The position numbers were made by a program, and so were the translations under genes. This document shows positions 7,960 through 18,291 of a DNA stretch of 38,760 nucleotides, piece by piece; position 1 is the stretch's first letter, and the number at the start of each line of letters is the position of its first letter. The notes below the pieces were generated by a model. It saw only the letters and a list, made by a program, of their open reading frames with translations, did not search any database and had not been told where the DNA came from. The stretch spans positions 1 through 38,760 of the forward strand of contig JAIUOM010000027.1 of NCBI GenBank assembly GCA_020161215.1. The letters run 5' to 3'. Source of the stretch: Pseudomonadota bacterium. Lineage in GTDB: Bacteria > Pseudomonadota > Gammaproteobacteria > Burkholderiales > Burkholderiaceae_C.

Positions 7960-9342
7960 GTGAACCCCAACACGCCGCCGCCGCCCGCTCCGCGCCCGCG
8001 CGCCTCCGCGCTGCCCGAGCACATCACGCACGAGCAGCTCACCCACATGGACGAATCCGTGTGGGTGGACGTGATCCAGCAGATGGACGCGGTGTACGCG
8101 CGTCTGGTCGAGGACGAGACCGCGCTGGAAGAGCGCAACACCCAGCTGGAAACCTCGCAGCAGTTCATCTACAGCCTGCTGTCGTCAATGACCGACGTGC
8201 TGGTGGCCTGCCGTGAGGACGGCGCCATCGAGCAGACCAACATGGCCCTGTGCCGCCTGGTCGGCCGCACCGACGACGAACTGCGCGACCAGCCCATCGA
8301 CACCCTGCTGGCCGACGCCGAAAGCGCCGAACGTCTGCGCAACTGCATCGCCTCGCCCGAGGCGCAGCGTGGCGGTGCCTCGGCCGAGGTGAACATGCGC
8401 GACGGCCAGGGCCGCAAGGTGCCGGTGGACCTGAACTGCACGCTGCGGCGCAGCGCCAGCGGTCAGGTGGTCGGTCACGTGCTGGTGGGTCGCCCGATGG
8501 GCGAGCTCAAGCGCGCTTACCACGAACTGCGCGAGGCGCACGAAGCGCTCAAGCGCACGCAAGCGCAGCTGCTGCACTCGGAAAAGCTGGCCTCGTTGGG
8601 GCGTCTGGTGGCGGGCGTCGCGCATGAGCTGAACAACCCGATCAGCTTCGTGCTCGGCAACGTGCATGCGCTCAAGCGCTACGCCGAGCGCCTGGAGCGC
8701 TACCTGAACGCCGTGCACGCGCTGCCGCTCACGCCCGAGGTGCAGGCGCTGCGGCGCGAGCTGCGTGTCGACCACCTGCTGGCCGATCTGCCCTCGCTGA
8801 TGGGCGGCACCATGGAGGGCGCGCAGCGCACCACCGACATCGTCAGTGGCCTGAAGCGCTTCTCGGCCGTGGATCGCGAGGAATACACCCGGTTCGACCT
8901 GTGCGTGGTGATCGAACGGGCCATCCATTGGGTGCAAAAAGGCACCGCGCCGCGCTTTCACATCGCTTTCGCGCCCGATGGACCGGCCGTGATCGTCGGC
9001 CATCCCGGCCAGATGCTGCAGGTGGCGATGAACCTGATCCAGAACGCCTACGACGCCGCCGCGCCCGAAGCCGCGCCACCACCGCGCCTGGATATCCGGC
9101 TGCTGCGCGAGACCGGCGGCCGCCACCTGACGGTCACCTTCGCCGACAACGGCAGCGGCATCGCGCCCGAGCACCTGGGCAGCATCTTCGATCCGTTTTT
9201 CACCACCAAGAGCGCCGGCAAGGGCACCGGCCTAGGCCTGTCGATCAGCTACGGCATCGTCGAGCGGCACGGCGGCACGCTGACGGGCGCCAACCGGCCC
9301 GAGGGCGGCGCCTGCTTCACGCTGCGACTCCCCCTCGCCTGA
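7960..9342 (+). CDS. hoxJ: HoxJ/HupT-type PAS sensor histidine kinase
   Basis: This 460-residue soluble kinase has a Pro-rich N-terminus, then a PAS domain (about residues 68-185) and a helical linker. The phospho-acceptor His222 lies in [14 protein letters not shown] HATPase domain follows with N-box [16 protein letters not shown], and [11 protein letters not shown]. No transmembrane helix is seen, consistent with its partner being the cytoplasmic regulatory hydrogenase. In Cupriavidus and Rhodobacter this kinase phosphorylates HoxA/HupR without H2, and H2-bound HoxBC blocks it. The glycine boxes are intact, so it should be an active kinase. The GTG start at 7960 lies 7 bp after nikR, which implies translational coupling. 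The gene ends 142 bp before the TonB receptor start. Confidence 0.92.
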   Translation: MNPNTPPPPAPRPRASALPEHITHEQLTHMDESVWVDVIQQMDAVYARLVEDETALEERNTQLETSQQFIYSLLSSMTDVLVACREDGAIEQTNMALCRLVGRTDDELRDQPIDTLLADAESAERLRNCIASPEAQRGGASAEVNMRDGQGRKVPVDLNCTLRRSASGQVVGHVLVGRPMGELKRAYHELREAHEALKRTQAQLLHSEKLASLGRLVAGVAHELNNPISFVLGNVHALKRYAERLERYLNAVHALPLTPEVQALRRELRVDHLLADLPSLMGGTMEGAQRTTDIVSGLKRFSAVDREEYTRFDLCVVIERAIHWVQKGTAPRFHIAFAPDGPAVIVGHPGQMLQVAMNLIQNAYDAAAPEAAPPPRLDIRLLRETGGRHLTVTFADNGSGIAPEHLGSIFDPFFTTKSAGKGTGLGLSISYGIVERHGGTLTGANRPEGGACFTLRLPLA

Positions 9343-9383
9343 ACGCGGCCTGGCACGGGCGTGCGACAACCATGGGCAGGGGA

Positions 9384-9412
9384 TTGCCTTATTTTATGAA
9401 TATTTTTATATT
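9384..9412 (+). promoter_or_regulatory. Candidate sigma-70 promoter of the TonB-receptor gene
   Basis: TTGCCT (9384-9389) and TATATT (9407-9412) are separated by 17 bp, in an AT-rich pocket of otherwise GC-rich DNA. The predicted start would be near 9419, about 65 nt before the ATG at 9485. The promoter overlaps the inverted repeat at 9395-9419. Confidence 0.6.
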
Positions 9413-9419
9413 GTTCATA
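9395..9419. promoter_or_regulatory. Putative NikR operator (TATGAA-N13-TTCATA)
   Basis: A perfect 6-bp inverted repeat, TATGAA (9395-9400) and TTCATA (9414-9419), carries a C after the right arm, so that arm reads TCATAC. The established E. coli NikR site is GTATGA-N16-TCATAC; here the equivalent is TTATGA-N15-TCATAC. It covers the spacer and -10 box of the promoter at 9384-9412, the position expected for repression. The adjacent NikR-like protein keeps Arg3 and Thr5 of E. coli NikR. The spacer is one base shorter than in E. coli, which is the main reservation. Confidence 0.65.
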
Positions 9420-9484
9420 CTCACGAATCAAACACCGACGTCGAGTTGACACGCACGATCCCTAAGAGTTCGATACCCACCCAC

Positions 9485-11554
9485 ATGCAGCGCGCCGTGC
9501 GCCACGCACGCGCATGGTCGGGCGTTTGGCTGCTTGGCGCTTGTTCGGGCTGGGTTTTGGCGCAGCCGGTACCCGACCATCTGTCCGAGGTGACCGTGCG
9601 TGCGCACTACGACAACGCCGTGGGCAGCACGGACGCGGCGTCACAAGGCCGGGTGCAAGCCGGCCTGCTGGCCGACCGACCTCTGCTCCGGCCGAGCGAC
9701 GCGCTGGAAGCCGTGCCCGGCCTCGTCGTCACTCAGCACTCGGGCGATGGAAAGGCCAACCAATACTTCCTGCGCGGCTTCAACCTGGACCACGGCACCG
9801 ATTTCGCCACCACCGTCAACGGCGTGCCGGTCAACATGCCCACACACGCGCATGGCCAGGGCTACAGCGACCTCAATTTCCTGATCCCCGAGCTGGTGGA
9901 CCACATCGACTACCGCAAGGGGCCGTACTTCGCCCCCTATGGCGACTTTGCCAGCGCCGGGGCGGCCGACATCGCCTACGCCACGCGCCTTGAACGGCCC
10001 TTTGCCAGCCTGACGCTGGGTGCGCACAACTTTCGGCGCGCGCTGCTCGCCGGCTCGGGAGAGCGCTCGGACGGCACGCGCTGGCTGGGTGGACTGGAGC
10101 TGGCGGGCAACGACGGCCCGTGGACCGTGCCGGAGCGCTTGCGCAAGCTCAATGGCGTGCTCAACCTGTCGGGCGGCAGCGCACGCGAGGGTTGGACCGC
10201 CACCGCCATGGGCTACGACGCCCATTGGACGGCCACCGACCAGGTACCCGAGCGCCTGATCGGCCAAGCCTGGCAAGGCAGGCGCTTTGGTCGGTTCGAC
10301 GCTGTGGACCTCACCGATGGCGGGCGCAGCGCGCGCTACAGCCTGTCCGGCGAATGGCACCGGAGCACCGGCAGCACAACCGACCGCCTGGCGGTCTGGG
10401 CGCTGCACAGCCGGCTGACGCTGTTCTCCAACTTCACCTACTTCACCCAAGGTCCACAAGGCGATCAGTTCTCACAGCGGGAGTCGCGCAATGCGCTGGG
10501 CTTTTCGGGCTCACGCAGCTGGGCGCACCGCATGGCCGGTGCGGATGCGCAAACCACTCTGGGCGTGCAGCTGCGCCACGACCAAGTGCAATTGGGCCTG
10601 CTGCGCAGCACCGCCCGCGCGATCACCGACACGGTGCGCGATGACCGCGTGGGGCAGACGCAGGCGGGCCTGTACGCCGAGAACGCCGCTCAATGGACGC
10701 CCTGGCTGCGCACCGTGCTGGGCCTGCGCGCCGACACGCTGATCGCCCGCGTGCGCAGCCACGTGCTGACCGCCAACTCGGGGCACAGCGACGACCTCAC
10801 GCTCTCGCCCAAGGCCAGCCTGGTGCTCGAGCCCTGGGCCCACACCGAGTTTTTCGTCAACGCCGGACGCGGCTTTCACAGCAACGACGCACGCGGCACG
10901 ACCATTCGTGTCGATCCGACAGCGCCCACCCGCGCGGCCGAGCAGGTGCCCGGATTGGTGCCCAACCTGGGTTACGAGCTGGGCCTGCGCGGCCAATGGT
11001 TACCGGGGCTGCAGACCTCACTCGCGCTGTGGTGGCTGCGTTCGCGCTCCGAGTTGGTCTACGTGGGCGATGCCGGTACGACCGAGCCCGGCCAAGCCAG
11101 CCGCCGCCGCGGCGTCGAATGGAACACGCGCTACACCCCCTGGCGCGGCGTGGTGCTGGACGCCGACCTGGCGTGGACGCACGCGCGCTTTGCCGATGGC
11201 TCGCACATCGACAACGCCGTCGATCGCGTGAGCGTGCTCTCGGTCACGTTGGGCCAGGGGCCGGGCTGGTCTGCCACGCTGGGTTGGCGTTACATCGGCT
11301 CGGCGACGCTCACCGGCGACAACAGCCAGCGCTCGCGCCCCAGCCGCACCGCCAACCTGCGCATCGGGTATGCGCCGCAAGGCGCACGCTGGTCGCTGAC
11401 TTTGGATGTGTTCAACCTGTTCAACCGCCGCAACGACGACATCAGCTACTGGTACGCGTCGCGCCTGCCGGGCGAGGCCTCCGACGTCGAAGGCCTGCAC
11501 GTGCACCCCGCAGAACCGCGCACCGCGCGCGTGGTCTGGCGCCTCGCGCTCTGA
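9485..11554 (+). CDS. TonB-dependent outer-membrane receptor, possibly for nickel chelates
   Basis: I start at the ATG at 9485 rather than the upstream TTG because it gives a normal signal peptide (Arg/His-rich n-region, WLLGACSGWVLA core, cleavage near LAQ-PV). The 689-residue protein has a TonB-box-like HLSEVTVRA after the signal, then a plug domain with RPSDALEAVPGLVV, QYFLRGFNLDHGTDF and the VNGVPVNMPTHAHGQGYSD segment. A 22-strand-type beta barrel follows with alternating aromatic residues, and the chain ends VVWRLAL. Such receptors take up scarce metal chelates or cofactors using TonB energy. The substrate cannot be read from sequence. Its position after hoxJ and the NikR-like operator suggest nickel. 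A His-containing plug loop (THAHGQGY) may be relevant. Confidence 0.88.
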   Translation: MQRAVRHARAWSGVWLLGACSGWVLAQPVPDHLSEVTVRAHYDNAVGSTDAASQGRVQAGLLADRPLLRPSDALEAVPGLVVTQHSGDGKANQYFLRGFNLDHGTDFATTVNGVPVNMPTHAHGQGYSDLNFLIPELVDHIDYRKGPYFAPYGDFASAGAADIAYATRLERPFASLTLGAHNFRRALLAGSGERSDGTRWLGGLELAGNDGPWTVPERLRKLNGVLNLSGGSAREGWTATAMGYDAHWTATDQVPERLIGQAWQGRRFGRFDAVDLTDGGRSARYSLSGEWHRSTGSTTDRLAVWALHSRLTLFSNFTYFTQGPQGDQFSQRESRNALGFSGSRSWAHRMAGADAQTTLGVQLRHDQVQLGLLRSTARAITDTVRDDRVGQTQAGLYAENAAQWTPWLRTVLGLRADTLIARVRSHVLTANSGHSDDLTLSPKASLVLEPWAHTEFFVNAGRGFHSNDARGTTIRVDPTAPTRAAEQVPGLVPNLGYELGLRGQWLPGLQTSLALWWLRSRSELVYVGDAGTTEPGQASRRRGVEWNTRYTPWRGVVLDADLAWTHARFADGSHIDNAVDRVSVLSVTLGQGPGWSATLGWRYIGSATLTGDNSQRSRPSRTANLRIGYAPQGARWSLTLDVFNLFNRRNDDISYWYASRLPGEASDVEGLHVHPAEPRTARVVWRLAL

Positions 11555-11585
11555 ACCGATCGTTCCGATCCGGGCCGGCACAGGG

Positions 11586-12515
11586 CTATGGCGGTATCGG
11601 CTGGCCGAACTCGCGCGCCAAAAAACCCTCGCCCTGCTCCAGCACGAAATAGCGAAACGCCTCGGCCGCCGGCGACAGCAACTTCGAAAGCGTGTGCACG
11701 CAGTTCCAGGCCCGCACCACCGGTGCGCCATGCACGTCCAGCACCGCCAGCAGACCGTAGCGCAACTCCATGCCCACGGTGTGCAAGGACAGAAACGAGA
11801 TCCCCATGCCCGCCATCACCGCCTGCTTGATGGTTTCGTTGCTGTCCATCTCCATGGCCGGCTGCACGCTGCTGTGGTGCTTGTCCAAAAACTGCTCCAG
11901 CGCCGCGCGCGTGCCCGAGCCCGGCTCGCGCATCACGAACGGTTGATCGCGCAGTTGCGTCGGCGCCAGCGTGCCTTCGCGCACGAGCGGATGATCGGGC
12001 GGCGCCACAAAGCCGTGCGGGTGCGCGGCAAAGGGCTCGGTGCGGGTGGCCAGCTCCTTGGGGGGGCGGCCCATGATGGCGATGTCGACCTCGCCGCCGT
12101 GCAGCATCCTGACCAGTTGCTCCCGGTTGCCCACCGCCAGGCGAATGTCCACCGCCGGGTGCTCCTCTCGAAAGCGCGCCAGCAGCTTGGGCAAAAAATA
12201 CTTGGCGGTGCTGACCATGCCGATGGTCAGCTGCCCCGCTTCCAGCTTGCGCAGGCGCGCCACGGCGTCCTCGGCGTCCTTCAACCCGGCCAGGATGCGG
12301 CGCGCGTAGACCAGCACGTATTCGCCCGCGGTGGTCAGTTGCACCTGGCGCCCGTGACGCTCGAACAGCGGCAGGCCGACCTGCGACTCCAGCTCCTTCA
12401 TCTGCATCGACACGGCCGGCGGCGTCAGATGCAAAGCCCGGGCGGCCTCGGCAAAGCTTTGGTGGCGCGCGGCCTCGCTGAACACACGCAGTTGCCGAAA
12501 GGTGGCGTTTTTCAT
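11586..12515 (-). CDS. cbbR: LysR-type activator of the CBB operon
   Basis: The 309-residue LysR-family protein has an N-terminal winged helix-turn-helix (FRQLRVFSEAARHQSFAEAA) and a periplasmic-binding-like effector domain (about residues 90-300). It is divergent from cbbL across a 101-bp AT-rich gap, the invariant arrangement for CbbR in chemoautotrophic Proteobacteria. CbbR activates cbb transcription in response to metabolites such as phosphoenolpyruvate or NADPH, depending on species. Its gene converges with the TonB-receptor gene, with a 31-bp gap. The ATG at 12515 is at the right distance from the helix-turn-helix. Assignment as CbbR depends on this context and on overall similarity. 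Confidence 0.93.
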   Translation of the reverse strand: MKNATFRQLRVFSEAARHQSFAEAARALHLTPPAVSMQMKELESQVGLPLFERHGRQVQLTTAGEYVLVYARRILAGLKDAEDAVARLRKLEAGQLTIGMVSTAKYFLPKLLARFREEHPAVDIRLAVGNREQLVRMLHGGEVDIAIMGRPPKELATRTEPFAAHPHGFVAPPDHPLVREGTLAPTQLRDQPFVMREPGSGTRAALEQFLDKHHSSVQPAMEMDSNETIKQAVMAGMGISFLSLHTVGMELRYGLLAVLDVHGAPVVRAWNCVHTLSKLLSPAAEAFRYFVLEQGEGFLAREFGQPIPP

Positions 12516-12526
12516 TCAGAAAAATT

Positions 12527-12539
12527 TAACTGATCATGA
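12527..12539. promoter_or_regulatory. Putative CbbR box 1 (TNA-N7-TNA)
   Basis: TAA (12527-12529), 7 bp, TGA (12537-12539) fits the TNA-N7-TNA core described for CbbR sites, and also the general LysR T-N11-A rule. It lies in the cbbR-cbbL divergent region, nearest cbbR. The motif is short, so alone it is weak. Confidence 0.5.
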
Positions 12540-12547
12540 ATTAAATC

Positions 12548-12560
12548 TGACTTTACCTTA
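12548..12560. promoter_or_regulatory. Putative CbbR box 2 (TNA-N7-TNA)
   Basis: TGA (12548-12550), 7 bp, TTA (12558-12560) repeats the same pattern 21 bp (about two helical turns) from box 1. That fits side-by-side binding of two CbbR dimers upstream of cbbL. Confidence 0.5.
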
Positions 12561-12565
12561 ATTGA

Positions 12566-14089
<1,524 letters not shown>

Positions 14090-14125
14090 AAACAGCCACA
14101 TGCCGGCGCCAACAAACAGCATACA

Positions 14126-14149
14126 GCTATTGATTGAGTAGCAATTCAG
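14126..14149 (+). repeat. 24-nt dispersed repeat, copy A (cbbL-cbbS gap)
   Basis: GCTATTGATTGAGTAGCAAT followed by TCAG. It shares length and the GCTATTGA...AGC...TCAG frame with copies at 18197-18220 and 30170-30193. It sits just before the cbbS ribosome site (AGAAGGA). Confidence 0.7.
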
Positions 14150-14163
14150 AAGGAACCGATGCC

Positions 14164-14598
14164 ATGATGACCAACCCCACCGGCCGCCTGACGCAGGGCC
14201 AGTTCAGCTTTCTGCCCGATCTGAGCGACGCCGAAATCACCGCCCAGATCGCCTACGGCCTGGCCAAGGGCTACGCCTGGAGCGTGGAATACACCGACGA
14301 CCCGCACCCGCGCAACAGCTACTGGGAGATGTACGGCATGCCCATGTTCGACCTGCGCGACGCCGCCGGCGTGCTGGCCGAGCTGAACGACTGCCGCAAG
14401 GCCTTTCCCGGCCACTACATCCGCCTGATGGCTTTTGATTCGACCCGTGGGGTGGAAAGCGTGGCCATGAGCTTCATCGTCAACCGCCCGGCCAAGGAAC
14501 CCGGCTTTGGCCTGGTGCGCCAAGAGATCGATGGCCGCCGCATGCGCTACACGGTGCACAGCTACGCCACCGACCAGCCGGAAGGCGAGCGGTACTGA
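14164..14598 (+). CDS. cbbS: RuBisCO small subunit, form IC (red type)
   Basis: The 144-residue subunit caps the L8S8 holoenzyme. The start of the fold, [16 protein letters not shown], and the core [20 protein letters not shown] are typical. The C-terminal extension ending in [14 protein letters not shown] is the red-type hairpin that fills the central solvent channel. I use ATG 14164, with AGAAGGA about 9 nt upstream; an upstream in-frame TTG would fall in the repeat and is unlikely. Confidence 0.96.
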   Translation: MMTNPTGRLTQGQFSFLPDLSDAEITAQIAYGLAKGYAWSVEYTDDPHPRNSYWEMYGMPMFDLRDAAGVLAELNDCRKAFPGHYIRLMAFDSTRGVESVAMSFIVNRPAKEPGFGLVRQEIDGRRMRYTVHSYATDQPEGERY

Positions 14599-14660
14599 TT
14601 TCACTTTAATTTCGATAGCACACTTCTATTTGTTCACGCCGGCATAAGCCTATTTTTGTC

Positions 14661-15626
14661 ATGAACGCCCCGCTCTACCGCATCCCCGGTGTGCCTGCGG
14701 CCGCTGCGCCCGCCGACACGCCCGCCCCCCAGGCCCCCGTGGCCACGGACGGCGCGCGCAGCATGGGCGAGGTGCTGGCCCAGTCGCAGGTCGAGCCGGT
14801 GCTGGCCGAGTTGGAGCGCGATCTGGTGGGTCTGGCGCCAATCAAAGCCCGCATCCGCGACATCGCCGCCCTGCTGGTGATCGACAAGCTGCGTGCCAAC
14901 CTGGGGCTGACCTCGCAGGCGCCTCCGCTGCACATGTCGTTCACAGGCAACCCCGGCACCGGCAAAACTACGGTGGCGCTGCGCATGGCGCAGATCCTGC
15001 ATCGGCTGGGCTATGTGCGCCAAGGCCATCTGGTGGCCGTGACGCGCGACGACCTGGTGGGCCAGTACATCGGCCACACGGCGCCGAAAACCAAGGAAGT
15101 GCTGAAAAAAGCCATGGGCGGCGTGCTGTTCATTGACGAGGCCTACTACCTCTACCGCCCGGACAACGAGCGCGACTACGGCCAGGAAGCCATCGAAATC
15201 CTGCTGCAGGTGATGGAAAACCAGCGTGACGACCTGGTGGTGATCGTGGCCGGCTACAAAGACCGCATGGACACCTTCTTTCAGTCCAATCCGGGTTTGA
15301 GCAGCCGCATCGCGCACCACCTGGATTTTCCCGATTACAGCGAGGGTGAGCTGATGCAGATCGCCCAAAAGATGCTGACCGAGCAGCACTACCGCTTTGG
15401 CGACGGCACGCATGAGGCCTTTGAGCGCTACCTGGCGCAGCGCCTGACCCAGCCACATTTCGCCAACGCGCGCAGCGTGCGCAACGCCCTCGACCGCGCC
15501 CGCCTGCGCCAGGCCAGCCGCCTGTTTGCCGACCGCGAGCGCGAACTCACGGCGGACGATCTGTGCACACTGGCCCCGCAAGACATTCTGGCCAGCCGCG
15601 TGTTTCGGCAAGGGGGCGCAGCATGA
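14661..15626 (+). CDS. cbbX: Red-type RuBisCO activase
   Basis: The 321-residue AAA+ ATPase strips inhibitory sugar phosphates from red-type RuBisCO by pulling on the CbbL C-terminal tail. Walker A GNPGTGKT is at about residues 96-103. The pore-loop region [11 protein letters not shown], Walker [14 protein letters not shown] and the arginine-finger area [16 protein letters not shown] are visible. The first 35 residues are an Ala/Pro-rich leader, longer than in some homologues. The ATG at 14661 has no strong Shine-Dalgarno. The 62-bp gap after cbbS holds a GATAGCACACTTC segment that may be a decayed copy of the dispersed repeat. The stop overlaps the cbbY start (ATGA). Confidence 0.95.
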   Translation: MNAPLYRIPGVPAAAAPADTPAPQAPVATDGARSMGEVLAQSQVEPVLAELERDLVGLAPIKARIRDIAALLVIDKLRANLGLTSQAPPLHMSFTGNPGTGKTTVALRMAQILHRLGYVRQGHLVAVTRDDLVGQYIGHTAPKTKEVLKKAMGGVLFIDEAYYLYRPDNERDYGQEAIEILLQVMENQRDDLVVIVAGYKDRMDTFFQSNPGLSSRIAHHLDFPDYSEGELMQIAQKMLTEQHYRFGDGTHEAFERYLAQRLTQPHFANARSVRNALDRARLRQASRLFADRERELTADDLCTLAPQDILASRVFRQGGAA

Positions 15627-16357
15627 GCCTGCACGCCCTGATCTTTGACGTGGACGGCACCCTGGCCGACACCGAGGCCGCGCACCTGGCCGCCTTCAAC
15701 CACGCGTTTGACGAGGCCGGCATGGGCTGGCATTGGGACGTGCCGCAGTACACCCGACTGCTCGACATCTCTGGCGGCAAAGAGCGCATCCTGCACCACT
15801 GGCGCCAGGTGCAACCCGATCTCACCGACCTGGGTGGCGGCGTGACCGACACCGTGGCGCGCCTGCACGAGTTGAAAACCGCCGCCTACGAACGCGCCGT
15901 GCGCGACGGCGCGGTGCAATTGCGCCCCGGCGTGCTGGCGCTGATCGACGCCGCCAGCGGCGCCGGTCTGCAGCTGGCAATTGCCACCACCACCTCGCCC
16001 GTCAACATCGCCGCGCTGCTGCGCCAAGCCATTGGGCCCGACTGGCGGCTGCTGTTCACCGTGGTCGAAGACGCCTCCACCGCCCCGCGCAAAAAACCCG
16101 ACCCCATGGTCTATCAGCAAACCCTGGCCCGCATGGGGCTGGCCACGGCCGATGCCCTGGCGTTTGAAGACTCGGCCAACGGCCTGGCTGCCGCGCGTGC
16201 GGCCGGCTTGCTGACGCTGGTGACGCCCAACGGCTTCACGGCCCACCACAACTTTGCCGGGGCCCTGCGCGTGCTGCCCGACCTCGGCGGCATCACCTTG
16301 GCCCAACTGCGCGGCTGGCACGCCCAGGCCTTGGCCAGCGCCGGAGCCCAGGCATGA
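15623..16357 (+). CDS. cbbY: HAD-family CbbY phosphatase
   Basis: The 244-residue haloacid-dehalogenase has nucleophile motif [10 protein letters not shown] near the N-terminus, TTTSPVNI (motif II), KKPDPMVY (motif III lysine) and [15 protein letters not shown] (motif IV). Red-type CbbY proteins hydrolyse xylulose-1,5-bisphosphate, a misfire product that inhibits RuBisCO, so it complements CbbX. A second HAD gene of phosphoglycolate-phosphatase type (cbbZ) lies later in the operon, which supports assigning this one as CbbY. It overlaps cbbX and cbbE by ATGA at both ends. Confidence 0.92.
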   Translation: MSLHALIFDVDGTLADTEAAHLAAFNHAFDEAGMGWHWDVPQYTRLLDISGGKERILHHWRQVQPDLTDLGGGVTDTVARLHELKTAAYERAVRDGAVQLRPGVLALIDAASGAGLQLAIATTTSPVNIAALLRQAIGPDWRLLFTVVEDASTAPRKKPDPMVYQQTLARMGLATADALAFEDSANGLAAARAAGLLTLVTPNGFTAHHNFAGALRVLPDLGGITLAQLRGWHAQALASAGAQA

Positions 16358-17055
16358 GCGCGACCACCAACGCCCTGCGCATCGCGCCGTCCATCCTCTC
16401 GGCCGACTTCGCTCGCCTGGGCGAGGAGGTGCGCGCCATCGAAGCCGCGGGCGCCGATTTGGTGCATTTCGACGTGATGGACAACCACTATGTGCCCAAC
16501 CTCACCATCGGCCCGCTGGTCTGCGAGGCGATTCGCCCGCATGTGCAGATACCGATTGACGTGCACCTGATGGTCGAGCCGGTGGACGCGCTGGTGCCCT
16601 TGTTTGCCAAGGCCGGCGCCAAGCTGATCACCTTTCACCCCGAAGCCAGCCGCCACGTCGACCGCACCCTGCAGCTGATCCGCGACCACGGCTGCAAGGC
16701 CGGCATCGTGCTCAACCCCGCCACCCCGCTGGGCTGGATGGACCACGTGATGGACAAGCTCGACGTGCTGCTGCTGATGAGCGTCAACCCCGGCTTTGGC
16801 GGTCAGGCCTTCATCCCCGCCACGCTGGACAAGCTGCGCGCCGCGCGCCAACGCATCGACGCCCACCAGGCCGCCGGCGGCCAGCCGATCTGGCTGGAAG
16901 TGGACGGCGGCGTGAAGGTGGACAACATCGCCCGCATCGTGGCCGCCGGCGCCGACACGCTGGTGGCCGGCAGCGCCGTGTTTGGCGCGCCCGACCCAAG
17001 TGGCGGTTACCGCGGCGTGATGAACGCCCTGCGCCAAGCCGCCGCACCCGCTTGA
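16354..17055 (+). CDS. cbbE: Ribulose-phosphate 3-epimerase
   Basis: This 233-residue TIM-barrel enzyme interconverts ribulose-5-phosphate and xylulose-5-phosphate in the regeneration phase of the cycle. Signature blocks are [35 protein letters not shown] (metal and catalytic Asp), [17 protein letters not shown] and EVDGGVK. Length is normal. The start overlaps the cbbY stop. Confidence 0.97.
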   Translation: MSATTNALRIAPSILSADFARLGEEVRAIEAAGADLVHFDVMDNHYVPNLTIGPLVCEAIRPHVQIPIDVHLMVEPVDALVPLFAKAGAKLITFHPEASRHVDRTLQLIRDHGCKAGIVLNPATPLGWMDHVMDKLDVLLLMSVNPGFGGQAFIPATLDKLRAARQRIDAHQAAGGQPIWLEVDGGVKVDNIARIVAAGADTLVAGSAVFGAPDPSGGYRGVMNALRQAAAPA

Positions 17056-17085
17056 AACAGATTTCATTTTTCTCGAAAGCCCGCC

Positions 17086-18195
17086 ATGCCCTTGCCACGC
17101 CGCTACACCCTCACCCAGTACCTGATCGAACAGCGCCGCCGTTTTCCCGGCGCCAGCGGCGACTTCAACGCGCTGCTGCTCGACGTGGCCCTGGCCTGCA
17201 AGGCCATTGCGCGCTCGGTCGCCTTTGGCGAGCTGGGGGGTGTGCTGGGCCACCCCAGCGCCGACGTCGCCACCGCCGTCAACGTGCAGGGCGAGCAGCA
17301 AAAAAAGCTGGACGTGGTCAGCAACGAGTACTTCACGCAGATGACCGAATGGGGCGGCCACCTGGCGGGCATGGCTTCGGAAGAGATGGACGCGCCCTAC
17401 CAGATCGCCGCCCCGCACCAGCGCGGCAAGTACCTGCTGGTGTTCGACCCGCTGGACGGTTCCAGCAACATCGACGTCAACGTCACCGTGGGCAGTATTT
17501 TTTCGATTCTGCGCGCCCCGCAAGAGGTGATCGACTCGGGCCGCGACGTGGTCGAGGCCGATTTTCTGCAACCCGGCACCCGCCAGCTGGCCGCCGGCTA
17601 CGCACTGTACGGGCCCACCACCATGCTGGTGCTGAGCGTGGGCAATGGCGTGGCCGGCTTCACGCTCGACCCGAACCTGGGCCAGTTCATGCTCACCCAC
17701 CCCGACATCCAGGTGCCGCCGGATACGCAGGAGTTCGCCATCAACGCCTCCAACGCGCGCTTTTGGGAAGCGCCCGTCAAGCGCTACGTGGACGAATGCC
17801 TGGCCGGCCAGACCGGCCCGCGCGGCAAGGACTTCAACATGCGCTGGATCGCCTCGATGGTGGCCGAGGCGCACCGCATCCTGATGCGCGGCGGCGTGTT
17901 CATGTACCCGCGCGACAGCAAGGACCCGGCCAAGCCCGGCCGCTTGCGCCTGCTGTACGAAGCCAACCCGATCGGCTTTTTGATGGAGCAGGCCGGCGCG
18001 CGTGTATCGACCGGGCGCGAGCCGCTGCTCGGCGTGGCGCCCACCGCGCTGCACCAGCGCATCGGCCTGATCTTTGGCTCGCGCCACGAGGTCGAGCGCA
18101 TCGAGCGCTACCACGCCGAGCCCAGCCGCACCGAGGAACCCGTGCACCCGCTGTTCGGCGAGCGCGGTTTGTTCCGCGCCGAGGCGCTTTCTTGA
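17086..18195 (+). CDS. cbbF: Fructose-1,6-bisphosphatase, class I
   Basis: The 369-residue enzyme dephosphorylates fructose-1,6-bisphosphate and probably sedoheptulose-1,7-bisphosphate in the Calvin cycle. The metal-binding signature [20 protein letters not shown] is at about residues 119-138. YVDECLAG and the C-terminal GGVFMYPRD substrate region are present. Length fits the proteobacterial CbbF family. It begins 30 bp after cbbE. The stop is immediately followed by copy B of the dispersed repeat. Confidence 0.97.
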   Translation: MPLPRRYTLTQYLIEQRRRFPGASGDFNALLLDVALACKAIARSVAFGELGGVLGHPSADVATAVNVQGEQQKKLDVVSNEYFTQMTEWGGHLAGMASEEMDAPYQIAAPHQRGKYLLVFDPLDGSSNIDVNVTVGSIFSILRAPQEVIDSGRDVVEADFLQPGTRQLAAGYALYGPTTMLVLSVGNGVAGFTLDPNLGQFMLTHPDIQVPPDTQEFAINASNARFWEAPVKRYVDECLAGQTGPRGKDFNMRWIASMVAEAHRILMRGGVFMYPRDSKDPAKPGRLRLLYEANPIGFLMEQAGARVSTGREPLLGVAPTALHQRIGLIFGSRHEVERIERYHAEPSRTEEPVHPLFGERGLFRAEALS

Positions 18196-18196
18196 C

Positions 18197-18220
18197 GCTA
18201 TTGAGTTGATAGCTATTCAG
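18197..18220 (+). repeat. 24-nt dispersed repeat, copy B (cbbF-cbbP gap)
   Basis: GCTATTGAGTTGATAGCTAT followed by TCAG, starting 1 nt after the cbbF stop. It can form a GCTAT/ATAGC 5-bp stem (18197-18201 with 18209-18213). It is the best-preserved dyad among the copies. Confidence 0.75.
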
Positions 18221-18291
18221 GAAGTACCCATGCCGACATACCGCAGATTTCATTGATATTCCCACCCGGGACAGAGTGAAGAGAGAGCCCC

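Noticed and set aside
9446-9484. TTG start for the TonB receptor
   Set aside because: It would put 13 extra residues before the signal peptide and lies in the leader behind the operator; ATG 9485 gives a normal signal peptide.
16114-18147. 677-codon minus-strand frame opposite cbbE-cbbF
   Set aside because: It runs antisense across two certain genes with low-complexity composition and no domain; codon-bias artefact.
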